In this document: positions 1-8,506 of the stretch, one piece after another
Numbering within the stretch: position 1 is the stretch's first letter
Layout: each line of letters opens with the position of its first letter
Origin: Prevotellaceae bacterium
GTDB lineage: Bacteria > Bacteroidota > Bacteroidia > Bacteroidales > Muribaculaceae
Assembly (NCBI GenBank): GCA_021772015.1
Contig: JAETNS010000002.1
Span: 124,001-188,000, forward strand
DNA length: 64,000 nucleotides
Direction: 5' to 3'
Notes under the pieces: generated by a model
Told to the model about the DNA's origin: nothing
Databases searched by the model: none
What the model saw: the letters and a program-made list of their open reading frames with translations, nothing else
Made by a program: the position numbers and the translations under genes

Positions 1-1165
1 CGGCGATCTGCGGGAAGAAGATAGCCGGGCCGAAAGGGGTCACGGGGTTTTTCTCGGTGATTAGTTTGGCGCGCTGGGGATCGGCAACGTCGTAAAGTAT
101 CGCCAGTGACTCGCCGAGAGTCTCGGCGCGGGGATTCATTATCAGGTTGTCGCGGCCGTAGAGATACATTCCGTAATACCCCTTGTCGCTGAGCCACAAT
201 TGGTCGTTGATGGCTTCTGCCATTTTGGCGGATCTGTCGGCATAGATGCGCGCGTCACCTTCGAGGCCGAGAATGGAGGCCATCTCGGAGAGTGTCTTCC
301 AGGCCTGGGCGTGGACGATAGATGTGCCCAACGCCTCGCTCCGGTATATGTCGGCGGTCTGCATCCAACGGGGGTAGCTTTGCTCGCGCCAGTCGATGAA
401 GGAGGTCTCACCACGTACCAGGCCGGTCTCCCGGTCGTATATGGTCGCGTAGTCATCTTCGAGTGATTTCTTCACGATCGGGTAGATGCGGCGGAGCCAT
501 GTCTGGTCTCCGGTGGCCTTGTAAACCTCGAAGGCCGCTATCCCCCATATCTGGCGGTCGGAGCTGACAGGCCACGCGCCGCCGGAACCGGTGTCCTGAA
601 TGATCGTCCCGTTGGGGGAAATCTTGTGTTCGAGCGATATGCGCGACACTTCAGGCTGCAGCATTGCCATCGACAGGATGATCGAGTAGCTTACATCGCG
701 GGTCCATACTCCGGGCCATTCCTTGCCGGTGCGGAGGGTTGAGTCAGGCTCGATGGCATTGACCATCTCGTCGAGGCCCATGTTGAATATGGCGTTGTGG
801 AGGGTGTTGGATGATGTCAGGCGCGGATAAGCCGAGATGTCATTTTTCAGATGCCATTCCTTGTCGATCGGCATGGGATATCCCGGAGCCGAGGCGTAGT
901 CTGATATTATTGTCGTGTCGTCGGGGGCGTATGCTTTGAATGGTCCCTGGAAAATAGTGTCTGCCACCCAGCGGTATGCCGGAGTCTCAAGTATCAGGCC
1001 ATTCATGGTGAAGTCGGCCTGCTCCTCGACGGGGACGGCTTTCTCTTTTTTCTTGGCCGCAGTATGTGCGGGGCAAGAGATCACCAGGGCGGCAACCATG
1101 ACAAGCACGGAGAATGAAGACAGATGGAGAGGAAAGCGGGTAGGTGTTCCTGATTTGTGCAGCAT
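1..1165 (-). CDS. Secreted six-hairpin glycosidase-like protein, C-terminus outside the window
   Basis: The minus frame is open from the ATG at 1163-1165 to the window edge, giving 388 visible residues and no stop. The N-terminus has a basic start, a hydrophobic stretch (about residues 17-31) and then AKKKEK, which fits export; LVISC could be a weak lipobox, so lipoprotein or soluble periplasmic protein are both possible. The mature part contains motifs such as GVWTRDVSYS, GGAWPVSSDRQIWG and FIDWREQSYPRWMQ. These resemble the (alpha/alpha)6 barrels of six-hairpin glycosidases (rhamnosidase, debranching and GH63-like enzymes). I cannot name the GH family or substrate. It is transcribed divergently from the dipeptidase gene, from a promoter near 1297-1329. 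An internal ATG 22 codons later is an alternative start. Confidence 0.75.
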   Translation of the reverse strand, partial: MLHKSGTPTRFPLHLSSFSVLVMVAALVISCPAHTAAKKKEKAVPVEEQADFTMNGLILETPAYRWVADTIFQGPFKAYAPDDTTIISDYASAPGYPMPIDKEWHLKNDISAYPRLTSSNTLHNAIFNMGLDEMVNAIEPDSTLRTGKEWPGVWTRDVSYSIILSMAMLQPEVSRISLEHKISPNGTIIQDTGSGGAWPVSSDRQIWGIAAFEVYKATGDQTWLRRIYPIVKKSLEDDYATIYDRETGLVRGETSFIDWREQSYPRWMQTADIYRSEALGTSIVHAQAWKTLSEMASILGLEGDARIYADRSAKMAEAINDQLWLSDKGYYGMYLYGRDNLIMNPRAETLGESLAILYDVADPQRAKLITEKNPVTPFGPAIFFPQIA

Positions 1166-1213
1166 ATGTGAGGTGTGGGGGGAATCAGCTCAAGTAAGTT
1201 AATAGAAATAACC

Positions 1214-1295
1214 GGCCATTCGCCTGGCCGTGCGTAAAATGTTTAGATTAAGGCTGAAACATGCTACCCACCGGAGAAGGTCGCGGTTTCAGCCT
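1214..1295 (-). other. Hairpin-rich 5' leader of the glycosidase gene
   Basis: Two inverted repeats lie between the inferred transcription start (about 1290) and the ATG at 1165. A 10-bp stem pairs 1286-1295 with 1251-1260 (AGGCTGAAAC in + orientation) around a 25-nt loop. A second, shorter stem pairs 1225-1229 with 1214-1218 (GGCCA/TGGCC). No T-run follows either stem, so they do not look like terminators. I do not recognise a riboswitch class. Confidence 0.4.
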
Positions 1296-1296
1296 A

Positions 1297-1329
1297 CAAA
1301 TATAACGCCTTTTTTACAAATTGTTTCAA
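1297..1329 (-). promoter_or_regulatory. Promoter of the glycosidase gene
   Basis: The minus strand carries TATATTTG (1304-1297), a match to the Bacteroidetes -7 box TAnnTTTG. A TTG lies 22 nt upstream at 1329-1327. Spacing is one base longer than usual. Confidence 0.5.
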
Positions 1330-1345
1330 TTCTTCAGGATATTTT

Positions 1346-1378
1346 TTTGGAAGCTCCCCGTGATTTTTCGTAATTTTG
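1346..1378 (+). promoter_or_regulatory. Promoter of the C69 dipeptidase gene
   Basis: TTTG (1346-1349), a 21-bp spacer and TAATTTTG (1371-1378) match the Bacteroidetes -33/-7 consensus. The ATG at 1432 leaves a leader of about 47 nt. Confidence 0.7.
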
Positions 1379-1431
1379 CAGAAAGGCCGTCAGGCCACCT
1401 GTGTTTGTAAACGATAAAGACCATCATAAGT

Positions 1432-3087
1432 ATGAACATTTCTGCAAGACTGATTCTGGGGGGCGCGATAGCTGCCGCCGTTGCCACGGGGTCTCTGATG
1501 ACCGCCGAGGCGTGTACCAGCCTTGTCGCCGCCAAAGGGGCGACAACCGACGGGTCTGTCCTGGTGACTTACGCCGCCGACTCCCACAACCTTTACGGGG
1601 AGCTCTACCGCCAGCCGGCCGCCGACCATCCCAAGGGGACGATGCGCCCCGTGATAGAATGGGATACCAACAAGCGGCTGGGGGAGATCCCGGAGGTGGA
1701 ACACACCTATTCCACAGTGGGAAACATGAACGAGCATGGTCTTGTGATCGCCGAAAGCACCTGGGGTGGCCGCGAGGAGCTGGCCGGGACAGGACTGATC
1801 GACTACGGGTCGCTGATATACATAACATTGCAGCGGGCAAAGACCGCCCGCGAGGCGATAAAGGTGATGACCCGGCTTGTCAAGGACTACGGCTACGCGT
1901 CGGAGGGTGAATCCTTCTCGATAGCCGATCCCGACGAGGTGTGGATCATGGACCTTATCGGCAAAGGGAAAGCGGGAAAAGACGCAGTCTGGGTTGCCCG
2001 GCGAGTGCCCGACGGCTATATCTCGGGGCACGCCAACCATCCGCGGATCCATAAGTTCCCTCTCAAGGACAAGTCGGGGGAGACGATCTACAGCCCCGAC
2101 GTGGTCAAGTTCGCCCGTTCACAGGGATATTTCGACGGCAAGGATGAGGAGTTTGACTTCTCGAAGGCTTATGCCGTGACCGATTTCGGGGCATTGCGCG
2201 GTTGTGACGCGCGCGTCTGGAGCTACTTCAACAAGTTCTCAAAAGGCATGGATGAATATCTCCCCTGGATCGACCGCGCCGAGGGGGAACCGATGCCGTT
2301 GTGGGTCAAGCCTGACTCGCTGCTGACAGCCGACGACCTGAAATGGATGATGCGCGACCATTTCGAGGGCACGCCTTACGACATGACGACTGATGTGGGA
2401 GCCGGGCCGTTCAAGGTCCCCTACCGCTGGAGGCCGATGGAGTTTGAGGTGGATTCGGTCAAGTATGTCCATGAGCGCGCGATCGCGACCCAGCAGACCG
2501 GCTGGAGCTTCGTGGCGCAGCTGCGCAAGGATCTGCCCGATTACCTGCGTGGACTGCTCTGGTTCGGGACAGATGATGCCAACACCTGTGTGTATCTCCC
2601 GGTTTTCTGCTCTGTGACCGAGATCCCGCTACAGCTTGGCCACGGCGACACCAACACGTTTGACCGCAACTCCAACTTCTGGATGAATAGTCTGGTGGCC
2701 AATCAGGCTTATAACCGTTACAGTCAGATGATTCCCGATATCCGCAAGGTTCAGAAGGGGCTGGAAGACTCGATCGCGGTCGATGTCAACAAGGCGATAG
2801 TGGAGCTTCCGCAGTTTGCCCGCGAGGACGCGGTCGCGCTTACCAATGACCTGCTGGCCATCTGGGCTGGGAAGGCTACCGACTCCTACCGTGACCTGGC
2901 GACATTCCTGTTTGTGAAGTTCATGGACGGGAATATCAAGAAGCAGGCTCCTGACGGGTCTTTCCTGCGGACCGAGGAGGGGATTCCCGCCTATCCTGAT
3001 TTCGGGGGCTACGATGATCCCCGATATTTCGAGAATATAGCCAAGACCACGGGAGACCGGCTCAAGGTCAGGGAGATAAGATATTAA
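1432..3087 (+). CDS. Secreted C69-family dipeptidase
   Basis: 551 residues. Family C69 enzymes are Ntn hydrolases that cleave dipeptides from the N-terminus; the exported forms act in the periplasm. An N-terminal signal sequence (residues 1-26, ending TAEA) is followed directly by CTSLVAAKGAT. Cys28 is therefore placed to become the N-terminal nucleophile after cleavage, as expected for this family. Further family blocks are GNMNEHGLVIAEST and YGYASEGESFSIADPDEVW, and a central AVTDFGALRGCDARVW region. Length is normal for Bacteroidetes homologues. The gene is monocistronic: it has its own promoter (1346-1378) and is followed by hairpins before queF. The family call is firm; substrate preference is not visible. 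Confidence 0.92.
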   Translation: MNISARLILGGAIAAAVATGSLMTAEACTSLVAAKGATTDGSVLVTYAADSHNLYGELYRQPAADHPKGTMRPVIEWDTNKRLGEIPEVEHTYSTVGNMNEHGLVIAESTWGGREELAGTGLIDYGSLIYITLQRAKTAREAIKVMTRLVKDYGYASEGESFSIADPDEVWIMDLIGKGKAGKDAVWVARRVPDGYISGHANHPRIHKFPLKDKSGETIYSPDVVKFARSQGYFDGKDEEFDFSKAYAVTDFGALRGCDARVWSYFNKFSKGMDEYLPWIDRAEGEPMPLWVKPDSLLTADDLKWMMRDHFEGTPYDMTTDVGAGPFKVPYRWRPMEFEVDSVKYVHERAIATQQTGWSFVAQLRKDLPDYLRGLLWFGTDDANTCVYLPVFCSVTEIPLQLGHGDTNTFDRNSNFWMNSLVANQAYNRYSQMIPDIRKVQKGLEDSIAVDVNKAIVELPQFAREDAVALTNDLLAIWAGKATDSYRDLATFLFVKFMDGNIKKQAPDGSFLRTEEGIPAYPDFGGYDDPRYFENIAKTTGDRLKVREIRY

Positions 3088-3122
3088 AACAAGGTTTCTT
3101 CGGGCTTGCGCCCTCACACAAC

Positions 3123-3158
3123 GCCAAAGCCTTGGTGGTTTAAAGCCTTGGCTTTGGC
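3123..3158 (+). terminator. Hairpin downstream of the dipeptidase gene
   Basis: GCCAAAGCC (3123-3131) pairs with GGCTTTGGC (3150-3158). No long T-run follows, so it may be a processing or weak termination hairpin. Confidence 0.4.
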
Positions 3159-3175
3159 GGCTTGAAATTCATATT

Positions 3176-3206
3176 GGCGGCCTGATTTTCCGAGGCCGCC
3201 TCTTTT
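3176..3206 (+). terminator. Rho-independent terminator before queF
   Basis: GGCGGCCT (3176-3183) pairs with AGGCCGCC (3193-3200), followed by TCTTTT. It ends the dipeptidase transcript 28 nt before the queF start codon. Confidence 0.65.
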
Positions 3207-3217
3207 ATGACAATTAT

Positions 3218-3253
3218 GAAGCGATAAGGATTTATGAGAAGCGATAAGGATTT
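3218..3253 (+). repeat. 20-bp-period tandem duplication across the queF start codon
   Basis: GAAGCGATAAGGATTT occurs at 3218-3233 and again at 3238-3253. The second copy encodes the start of QueF (MRSDKDL from 3234). The first copy contains ATG AAG CGA TAA, a four-codon frame ending just upstream. Confidence 0.8.
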
Positions 3254-3719
3254 GGAAGGGCTGTCATTGCTTGGCAGCAAGGCGACGGAGTATCTGACGG
3301 ATTACGCTCCGCAGGTGTTGGAGACATTCGACAACAAGCATCCCGAGAGGCGGTATCTGGTCAGCTTTGTCTGCCCGGAGTTCACCTCGCTGTGTCCGAA
3401 GACCGGGCAGCCTGATTTCGCCAAGATAATAATAAATTACATCCCCCGGCAGAGGATGGTCGAGAGCAAGAGTCTGAAACTTTACCTGTTCTCGTTTCGC
3501 AACCACGGGGATTTCCATGAGGATTGTGTTAACATAATCCTCAACGATCTCCGGGAGTTGATGGATCCCTGGTATATCGAGGTGTTGGGGATTTTCACTC
3601 CGAGGGGTGGGATCGCCATCCACCCGTTTGCCAACCATGCCGACCAGTCGTCGCCTGAAATGGTAGCTCTGGCGAAGAAAAGGCTGGCGGCTGCGTTTGA
3701 GCGGGCTACGGGGGAGTAG
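3234..3719 (+). CDS. queF: NADPH-dependent preQ0 reductase
   Basis: 161 residues, the length of type I (unimodular) QueF. It reduces 7-cyano-7-deazaguanine (preQ0) to preQ1 in the cytoplasm, the last free-base step of queuosine biosynthesis. The catalytic region is [13 protein letters not shown], with the Cys54 thioimide nucleophile and Asp61. The QueF signature follows as [21 protein letters not shown] (residues 77-97). No other queuosine genes are nearby. The start at 3234 lies inside a tandem duplication, so an earlier in-frame origin for translation is unlikely: the duplicate copy carries a stop. High confidence. Confidence 0.95.
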   Translation: MRSDKDLEGLSLLGSKATEYLTDYAPQVLETFDNKHPERRYLVSFVCPEFTSLCPKTGQPDFAKIIINYIPRQRMVESKSLKLYLFSFRNHGDFHEDCVNIILNDLRELMDPWYIEVLGIFTPRGGIAIHPFANHADQSSPEMVALAKKRLAAAFERATGE

Positions 3720-3745
3720 ACAGCTTTCCTTCCCTTTCATTGTTT

Positions 3746-3760
3746 CCCTCGCTTCGCTCG
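3746..3760 (+). repeat. CCCTCGCTTCGCTCG interspersed motif, copy 1
   Basis: The 15-mer CCCTCGCTTCGCTCG lies between the convergent queF and MFS genes. It recurs at 6717-6731 and 37168-37182, each time followed within about 10 nt by a short ACAGGACT/ACCGGACT-like block. The core contains the mirror sequence GCTTCG. Confidence 0.6.
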
Positions 3761-3784
3761 TGGAACAGAACTGGGCGGGGCGGG

Positions 3785-5005
3785 TCAGGCGAGTTTGCGG
3801 GAGAGGAAGAACCGGCGGGTGAAAAAGAGGAGCAGGAGAGTACCGGCTGTCTGGGAAGCGGCTGTGAACCAGAAGGCGGCGGAATAGCCGAGGTATTGGC
3901 TGAGGATCCCTCCCAGGAGGATGCCGAGGCCCATGCCGACATCCCAGGAGGTGAGGATGGAGGAGTTGGCGGTGCCGCGTTGGTCATGGCGGGCGACTGA
4001 TATGAACATGTTGAGGAAAGCCGGATACATGCGGCCGTTGCCAAGGCCGATGAGAATTGCTGAGAGATAGAAGGCCCAGATGCCCGGAGCGAGTGCGAAC
4101 AGCGTGTAGCCGACAGTGCTGATTATCGCCCCCTCAAGGGCGTTTTCGGTCAGCTTCCCTTTTCGCAGGGCTTTAGCGCCGTAGAGGCGGGAGACGAAGA
4201 GGCCTGTGGAAAGCAGGGCGAAGAAGAGTCCTGTCCCGTCTACAATTCCCAATTGCTCCTTGCCGTAAAGGGCGACATAGTTGGCCATCACTCCCCAGCA
4301 AAGCCCGAAGAGAAGAATGTTGACAGCGAGCATCCACGCGCGGGTCAGGAAGAAATGGTCCATGCTGAGATGAGGTTTCCCCTCTACCGGCTTGCGGTAA
4401 GGTATGCGGATGGCTGTCGAGCACCAGAAGCCGAGCAGGGCAACAGCCAGCGATATCCAGAAAAGAAGCATGAAATTGCCGGTCGCGCCGTATACCCATA
4501 TTCCCGCCGAGGGGGCTATGGCCATCGCCAGGTTGTTGCTCAACCCATAAAAGCCGATCCCCTCGTTGCGCCGCGAGGAGGGGAGGACATCGACCGCCAC
4601 GGTCGAATTGGCCACAGTGGTCGCCCCGAAGGGCAATCCGTGTATCGTCCTCACAATGGCAAACATGAGCAGCGTTCCGGCCCCGACATAGCCGGTGAAG
4701 CAGATGAAGAAAAAGAAGAAACAGATCATCAAGACCTTCTTCCGATTGAAACTGTCGACGATGAATCCGCTGAACGGCCTGACGATCAGGGCCGCCACGA
4801 CGTAGCCCGACAAGACCAGTCCGATCATGTCCTTGTCGGCACCGAACTGCGCGTCGAGATATATCGGCAGCAGCGGGGTAAGAAGGTAAAATGAGAAGAA
4901 AAGCATGAAATTGCCCGCCATTGCTATGCAGTAGTCGCGGTTCCACAGCTTTTCGAGAGGCTTGTGGCCATTCTCCGGCTTGGGTGTCTCGAGAGGTTTT
5001 TCCAT
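3785..5005 (-). CDS. MFS transporter
   Basis: 406 residues with about twelve hydrophobic segments, the size and pattern of the major facilitator superfamily. It is an inner-membrane secondary transporter. The loop after TM2 reads SGFIVDSFNRKKVL, a form of the GxLaDrxGrkxxl MFS signature. TM5 has the run NLAMAIAPSAGIWVYG. The C-terminus ends in FFTRRFFLSRKLA, a basic cytoplasmic tail. Neighbouring genes (queF convergent, a sugar dehydrogenase divergent) give no substrate clue. It has its own promoter at 5028-5035 on the minus strand. Substrate unknown. Confidence 0.88.
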   Translation of the reverse strand: MEKPLETPKPENGHKPLEKLWNRDYCIAMAGNFMLFFSFYLLTPLLPIYLDAQFGADKDMIGLVLSGYVVAALIVRPFSGFIVDSFNRKKVLMICFFFFFICFTGYVGAGTLLMFAIVRTIHGLPFGATTVANSTVAVDVLPSSRRNEGIGFYGLSNNLAMAIAPSAGIWVYGATGNFMLLFWISLAVALLGFWCSTAIRIPYRKPVEGKPHLSMDHFFLTRAWMLAVNILLFGLCWGVMANYVALYGKEQLGIVDGTGLFFALLSTGLFVSRLYGAKALRKGKLTENALEGAIISTVGYTLFALAPGIWAFYLSAILIGLGNGRMYPAFLNMFISVARHDQRGTANSSILTSWDVGMGLGILLGGILSQYLGYSAAFWFTAASQTAGTLLLLFFTRRFFLSRKLA

Positions 5006-5027
5006 ATGAATGGTAAAAATAAGCCTG

Positions 5028-5035
5028 CAAAGTTA
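5028..5035 (-). promoter_or_regulatory. -7 box of the MFS transporter gene
   Basis: TAACTTTG on the minus strand, 22 nt before the ATG at 5005. No clear -33 element was seen. Confidence 0.5.
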
Positions 5036-5137
5036 GTGAAAACCCCTTGGGAATGAGCCTTATTAACTTTTATTTGCATTGCGAGGTAATAATCACCGCC
5101 GTTCGGCGTTAAGGATATAGACACAATTGGATCTCAC

Positions 5138-6511
5138 ATGAATATCAGCATATTTGGACTTGGATATGTCGGCTGCGTGGGGGCTGCCTGTTTCGCCTCT
5201 ATGGGACACAAGGTCACCGGCGTTGACGTATCCCCCACCAAAGTAGGCCTCATAAACTCCGGCCGCCCGACGATTATAGAGCGCGACATAGAGGAGCTAT
5301 GCCGCAAGGGGCATGAGGCCGGATTGCTTTCCGCTACCTCCGATGTCATGGAAGCGGTCTGCTCCACCGACATATCCTTCATCGCAGTCGGCACTCCCGG
5401 CTCGGGACACGGTCATCTCGATCTCTCATATATATATGGAGTGGCACGCGAGATCGGAGAGGCCCTCGCCGGCAAGGAAGGCTTCCATGTAATCGCCATC
5501 CGCAGCACCGTCATGCCCGGCACGAACAAGAAGGTCTCCGCCATAATCGCCGAGGCTTCGGGAAAGATACCCGGCGAGGATTTCGCCGTGGTCTCCAATC
5601 CCGAATTCCTGCGCGAAGGGACCTCCGTCCATGATTTCATGAATCCCCCCTTGACATTGGTCGGCACCGACTCTCCCCGCGCCGCCGCCATGATGGAGGA
5701 GCTTTACCGGGATCTTCCCGCAGAGTATGTCTCGACCGACATACCTGTCGCCGAGATAATGAAGTATGTCAACAATACTTTCCACGCCCTGAAGATCGTC
5801 TTCGGCAACGAGGTCGGGGCGATATGCAAGTCTCTCGGCATCGATTCCCACAAGGTCATGGATATCTTCTGCCGTGACCGGCAGCTCAACATATCCCCAT
5901 ACTACTTCAAGCCCGGCTTCGCCTACGGCGGCTCATGCCTTCCGAAGGACACCAACGCTCTGCGCGCCCTGGCCGCAGACAACTATGTGGATGTCCCGGT
6001 GATCAACCATATCGAGAAAAGCAACCATGCCCACCGCAACCGCGCCCTGGAGCTGATAATGGCCCAGGGGAAGAGGAAGATCGGCATACTTGGTCTTAGC
6101 TTCAAGGCGGGAACCGACGACTTGCGTTGCAGTCCCATAGTCGAGGTCATCGAGTCGCTGTTGGGAAAAGGTTTCGAGATCTCGATTTATGACAGGAATG
6201 TGGAGGTAAGCCGCCTGACAGGCACCAACCGCGAGTTCATAATGAGCAAGATACCCCACCTGCAGCATTTTGTCACCGACGATCTTGACGCGGTGGCCTC
6301 CGGGGCGGATGTGCTTGTCGTGACCAACCGGGAGAAGGAGTTTGCCGATATCCCCGCCCGTTATCCCGGCAAGACGATCATAGATCTGGTCAGGATGTGG
6401 GACACCCTTGATTACGACGGTCATTACGACGGTCTGGCCTGGGCTCCCATAAATTCCAATCCGGTACAGGAGAAGGAAATCGAGAAGGATTTCCGCAAAT
6501 GCCTGTTCTGA
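5138..6511 (+). CDS. Nucleotide-sugar 6-dehydrogenase (UDP-glucose/GDP-mannose dehydrogenase family, AlgD-like)
   Basis: 457 residues. Enzymes of this family oxidise the C6 hydroxyl of a UDP- or GDP-sugar to a uronic acid with two NAD+. The Rossmann motif FGLGYVGCVGAAC lies at residues 6-18. The catalytic cysteine is Cys267 in GGSCLPKDTNALRAL. The mid-domain motif is EIMKYVNNTFHALKIVFGNEVG, and the C-terminal NAD/substrate domain carries GLSFKAGTDDLRCSP. These details look closer to GDP-mannose dehydrogenase (AlgD) than to Ugd, but the donor base cannot be fixed from sequence alone. The heparinase-like lyase starts 25 nt after its stop and a GT4 enzyme follows, so the three probably form an operon for a uronic-acid-containing exopolysaccharide. 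Confidence 0.9.
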   Translation: MNISIFGLGYVGCVGAACFASMGHKVTGVDVSPTKVGLINSGRPTIIERDIEELCRKGHEAGLLSATSDVMEAVCSTDISFIAVGTPGSGHGHLDLSYIYGVAREIGEALAGKEGFHVIAIRSTVMPGTNKKVSAIIAEASGKIPGEDFAVVSNPEFLREGTSVHDFMNPPLTLVGTDSPRAAAMMEELYRDLPAEYVSTDIPVAEIMKYVNNTFHALKIVFGNEVGAICKSLGIDSHKVMDIFCRDRQLNISPYYFKPGFAYGGSCLPKDTNALRALAADNYVDVPVINHIEKSNHAHRNRALELIMAQGKRKIGILGLSFKAGTDDLRCSPIVEVIESLLGKGFEISIYDRNVEVSRLTGTNREFIMSKIPHLQHFVTDDLDAVASGADVLVVTNREKEFADIPARYPGKTIIDLVRMWDTLDYDGHYDGLAWAPINSNPVQEKEIEKDFRKCLF

Positions 6512-6536
6512 TTTGTTGAGACCGGCGGAAAGTCTG

Positions 6537-8462
6537 ATGGGAAAGTTGTCATGGTATCTCAACCGCCTCAAGGCGATGTCGCCTCGTGAGGTGGTCTGGC
6601 GCGTAGAGCAGAAGCGTCTGCAGCGACGCGAGATGAGGGAGTTCAAGGAAAAGAAATCGGTCCTTGAGCCGCTTTATCCCGGGGTCGGGATGCCGCTTGC
6701 TAAAGCGGCCGGGAACCCCTCGCTTCGCTCGGGAACCGGACTCGCCTCTTGGATTTCAGGGGCAACAGCCGAGTCCGCAGGAACAGCCGAGACCACAAAA
6801 GGAGAAAGCCTCAGGAGGGCTTTGAAAGGCGTAAAGGAGGCAGATCCGGGTGCTGACGAGGCGATACGGCTTCTCGGAGCATTCGACTATAAGGATTACG
6901 CCACCGACTGGCACGCGGGGTTCACTACTCCCGCGCGCTGGCCACTTGTGCCAAGCTACAGGCTCTGTTACAAGCAGCGCGACGATATCGGCGACGCGAG
7001 GATCAACTGGGAGCTGAACCGCCACCGCCAGTTTGTCAGGCTCGCCGTGGCGGGCAATATTACCCGTCTGGAGGCACTGGTTGATGACTGGGCGCGCCTT
7101 AATCCATTCCTCTGGGGAATATCCTGGACTTCGCCGATGGAGATCGCCCTGCGGTCGATCTCCTGGATGACTGCGGCGCGGGTCATCATGGCTGATGATC
7201 CTTGGATGAAAGAGAATGAGCCGTCGCCGAATGACCGCCTTGTCGGCAAGCTGCTGACAGGCGCGGCCAACATGACAGAATATCTGACGCGCCATATGAG
7301 CGGCTTCTCATCGGCCAACAACCACCTCATAGTCGAGGCGGCGGCTGTCGCTCTGGCGGGATTCCTGTTTGACAACAGCCAATGGACAGAATCGGCTCTG
7401 GAGATCCTTGACAGGGAGCTGGAGCGTCAGGTAAGCCCTGACGGCGCGGATCTCGAAAGCTCGCTGCATTATCACGGGTTTGTCCTGGAAGCTTATCTTC
7501 TGGTATGGCGCGAAATGAAATCGCATGGAAGGGATGTCAGTGACCTGTGGCGCGACCGGCTTGGCAAGATGGCATTGTTTGTCGGCAGCAGCCGTGTGGA
7601 TAAAAGGCAGTGGTGTGTGTTCGGCGACGACGACGAGGCCCGCATAATGGATGCCGGATTCGGTGACAGCGATTATTATGAATATCTCCTTGACCTGTAT
7701 GGGGAGGTTTCCGGTGTTGACATAAAGGATCATAGGTTTTCCGGGCCGGGTCATCGCGTATTCCCGTCAGGAGGCTACAGTTTCATGCGCCGGGGAGGGA
7801 TGTTTGTCGGCATAGACCATGCGCCGCTGGGATTCGGCTCCATCGCCGCCCACGGCCACAATGACATATTGAGCTTCCAGCTATTTTCTCATGGAAAGCC
7901 TGTTCTGGTTGATTCGGGGACATACCTCTACCACACCGACCTGGTGCGCCGCAATCTTTTACGGTCGACACGCATGCACAACACTGTGCTGATCAACGGT
8001 ATGGAGCAGTCGCAGATGCTTGGCCCGTTTCTTTGGGGCAAAAAGGCTGAAAGCCGCCTTATAGAGAGCGGGAATTACAGGGTGGCAGCGTCTGTAAAAG
8101 GGCTTTCGGGTGTTACCCATACCCGGAGCTGGGAAATAAACTCGGAGAGTGTGGTCCGTCACGATCATCCGACATTGCCAAGCGCATATCTTTTTCAGTT
8201 TGACACTCTTACGGTCACGGACAGTTTTGACAGAGATTGTGAATGGGAAGCAAGTTTCATATTGGCTCCCGGATTGAATGTCAATGTAATAAATGAGGTT
8301 ACGGCTGAAATAGGGGGAAAGCTATCTCTGACGACCTCCAGCGGTCGTATCTCAGTTGATTCTGTTGAAATAGCTCCCGCCTATGGCAAACTCGCGCCTA
8401 CCGTCGCCATAAGGATTGTTGGCAATTCTCGCGAAAATGTCGTAACTTTGCAGTCATTGTGA
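6537..8462 (+). CDS. Heparinase II/III-family (alginate-lyase-like) protein
   Basis: 641 residues from the ATG at 6537 (MGKLSWYLNRLKAMSPREVV, the usual start of this group); a TTG at 6513 would add eight residues. The family consists of uronic-acid polysaccharide lyases with an N-terminal (alpha/alpha) toroid and a C-terminal beta-sandwich. Toroid motifs include GISWTSPMEIALRSISW and SANNHLIVEAAA. The C-terminal domain carries HGHNDILSFQLFSHGKPVLV and RSTRMHNTVLINGMEQSQ, the most conserved block of the family. No signal peptide is visible, which fits a role in capsule or exopolysaccharide synthesis rather than scavenging. A linker of about 50 residues (around 55-105) contains the interspersed repeat translated as NPSLRSGTGLASW, so the repeat sits in frame. 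It lies between the sugar dehydrogenase and glycosyltransferase genes. Confidence 0.88.
   Translation: MGKLSWYLNRLKAMSPREVVWRVEQKRLQRREMREFKEKKSVLEPLYPGVGMPLAKAAGNPSLRSGTGLASWISGATAESAGTAETTKGESLRRALKGVKEADPGADEAIRLLGAFDYKDYATDWHAGFTTPARWPLVPSYRLCYKQRDDIGDARINWELNRHRQFVRLAVAGNITRLEALVDDWARLNPFLWGISWTSPMEIALRSISWMTAARVIMADDPWMKENEPSPNDRLVGKLLTGAANMTEYLTRHMSGFSSANNHLIVEAAAVALAGFLFDNSQWTESALEILDRELERQVSPDGADLESSLHYHGFVLEAYLLVWREMKSHGRDVSDLWRDRLGKMALFVGSSRVDKRQWCVFGDDDEARIMDAGFGDSDYYEYLLDLYGEVSGVDIKDHRFSGPGHRVFPSGGYSFMRRGGMFVGIDHAPLGFGSIAAHGHNDILSFQLFSHGKPVLVDSGTYLYHTDLVRRNLLRSTRMHNTVLINGMEQSQMLGPFLWGKKAESRLIESGNYRVAASVKGLSGVTHTRSWEINSESVVRHDHPTLPSAYLFQFDTLTVTDSFDRDCEWEASFILAPGLNVNVINEVTAEIGGKLSLTTSSGRISVDSVEIAPAYGKLAPTVAIRIVGNSRENVVTLQSL
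6717..6731 (+). repeat. CCCTCGCTTCGCTCG interspersed motif, copy 2 (inside a gene)
   Basis: Same 15-mer as at 3746-3760 and 37168-37182, here inside the heparinase-like gene in a low-complexity linker. The surrounding 100 bp read like an inserted, still-open segment. Confidence 0.6.
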
Positions 8463-8506
8463 TTTTTCCGGCTTCCACATGCCGCGATTTCACAGGTGAC
8501 TGCCTT

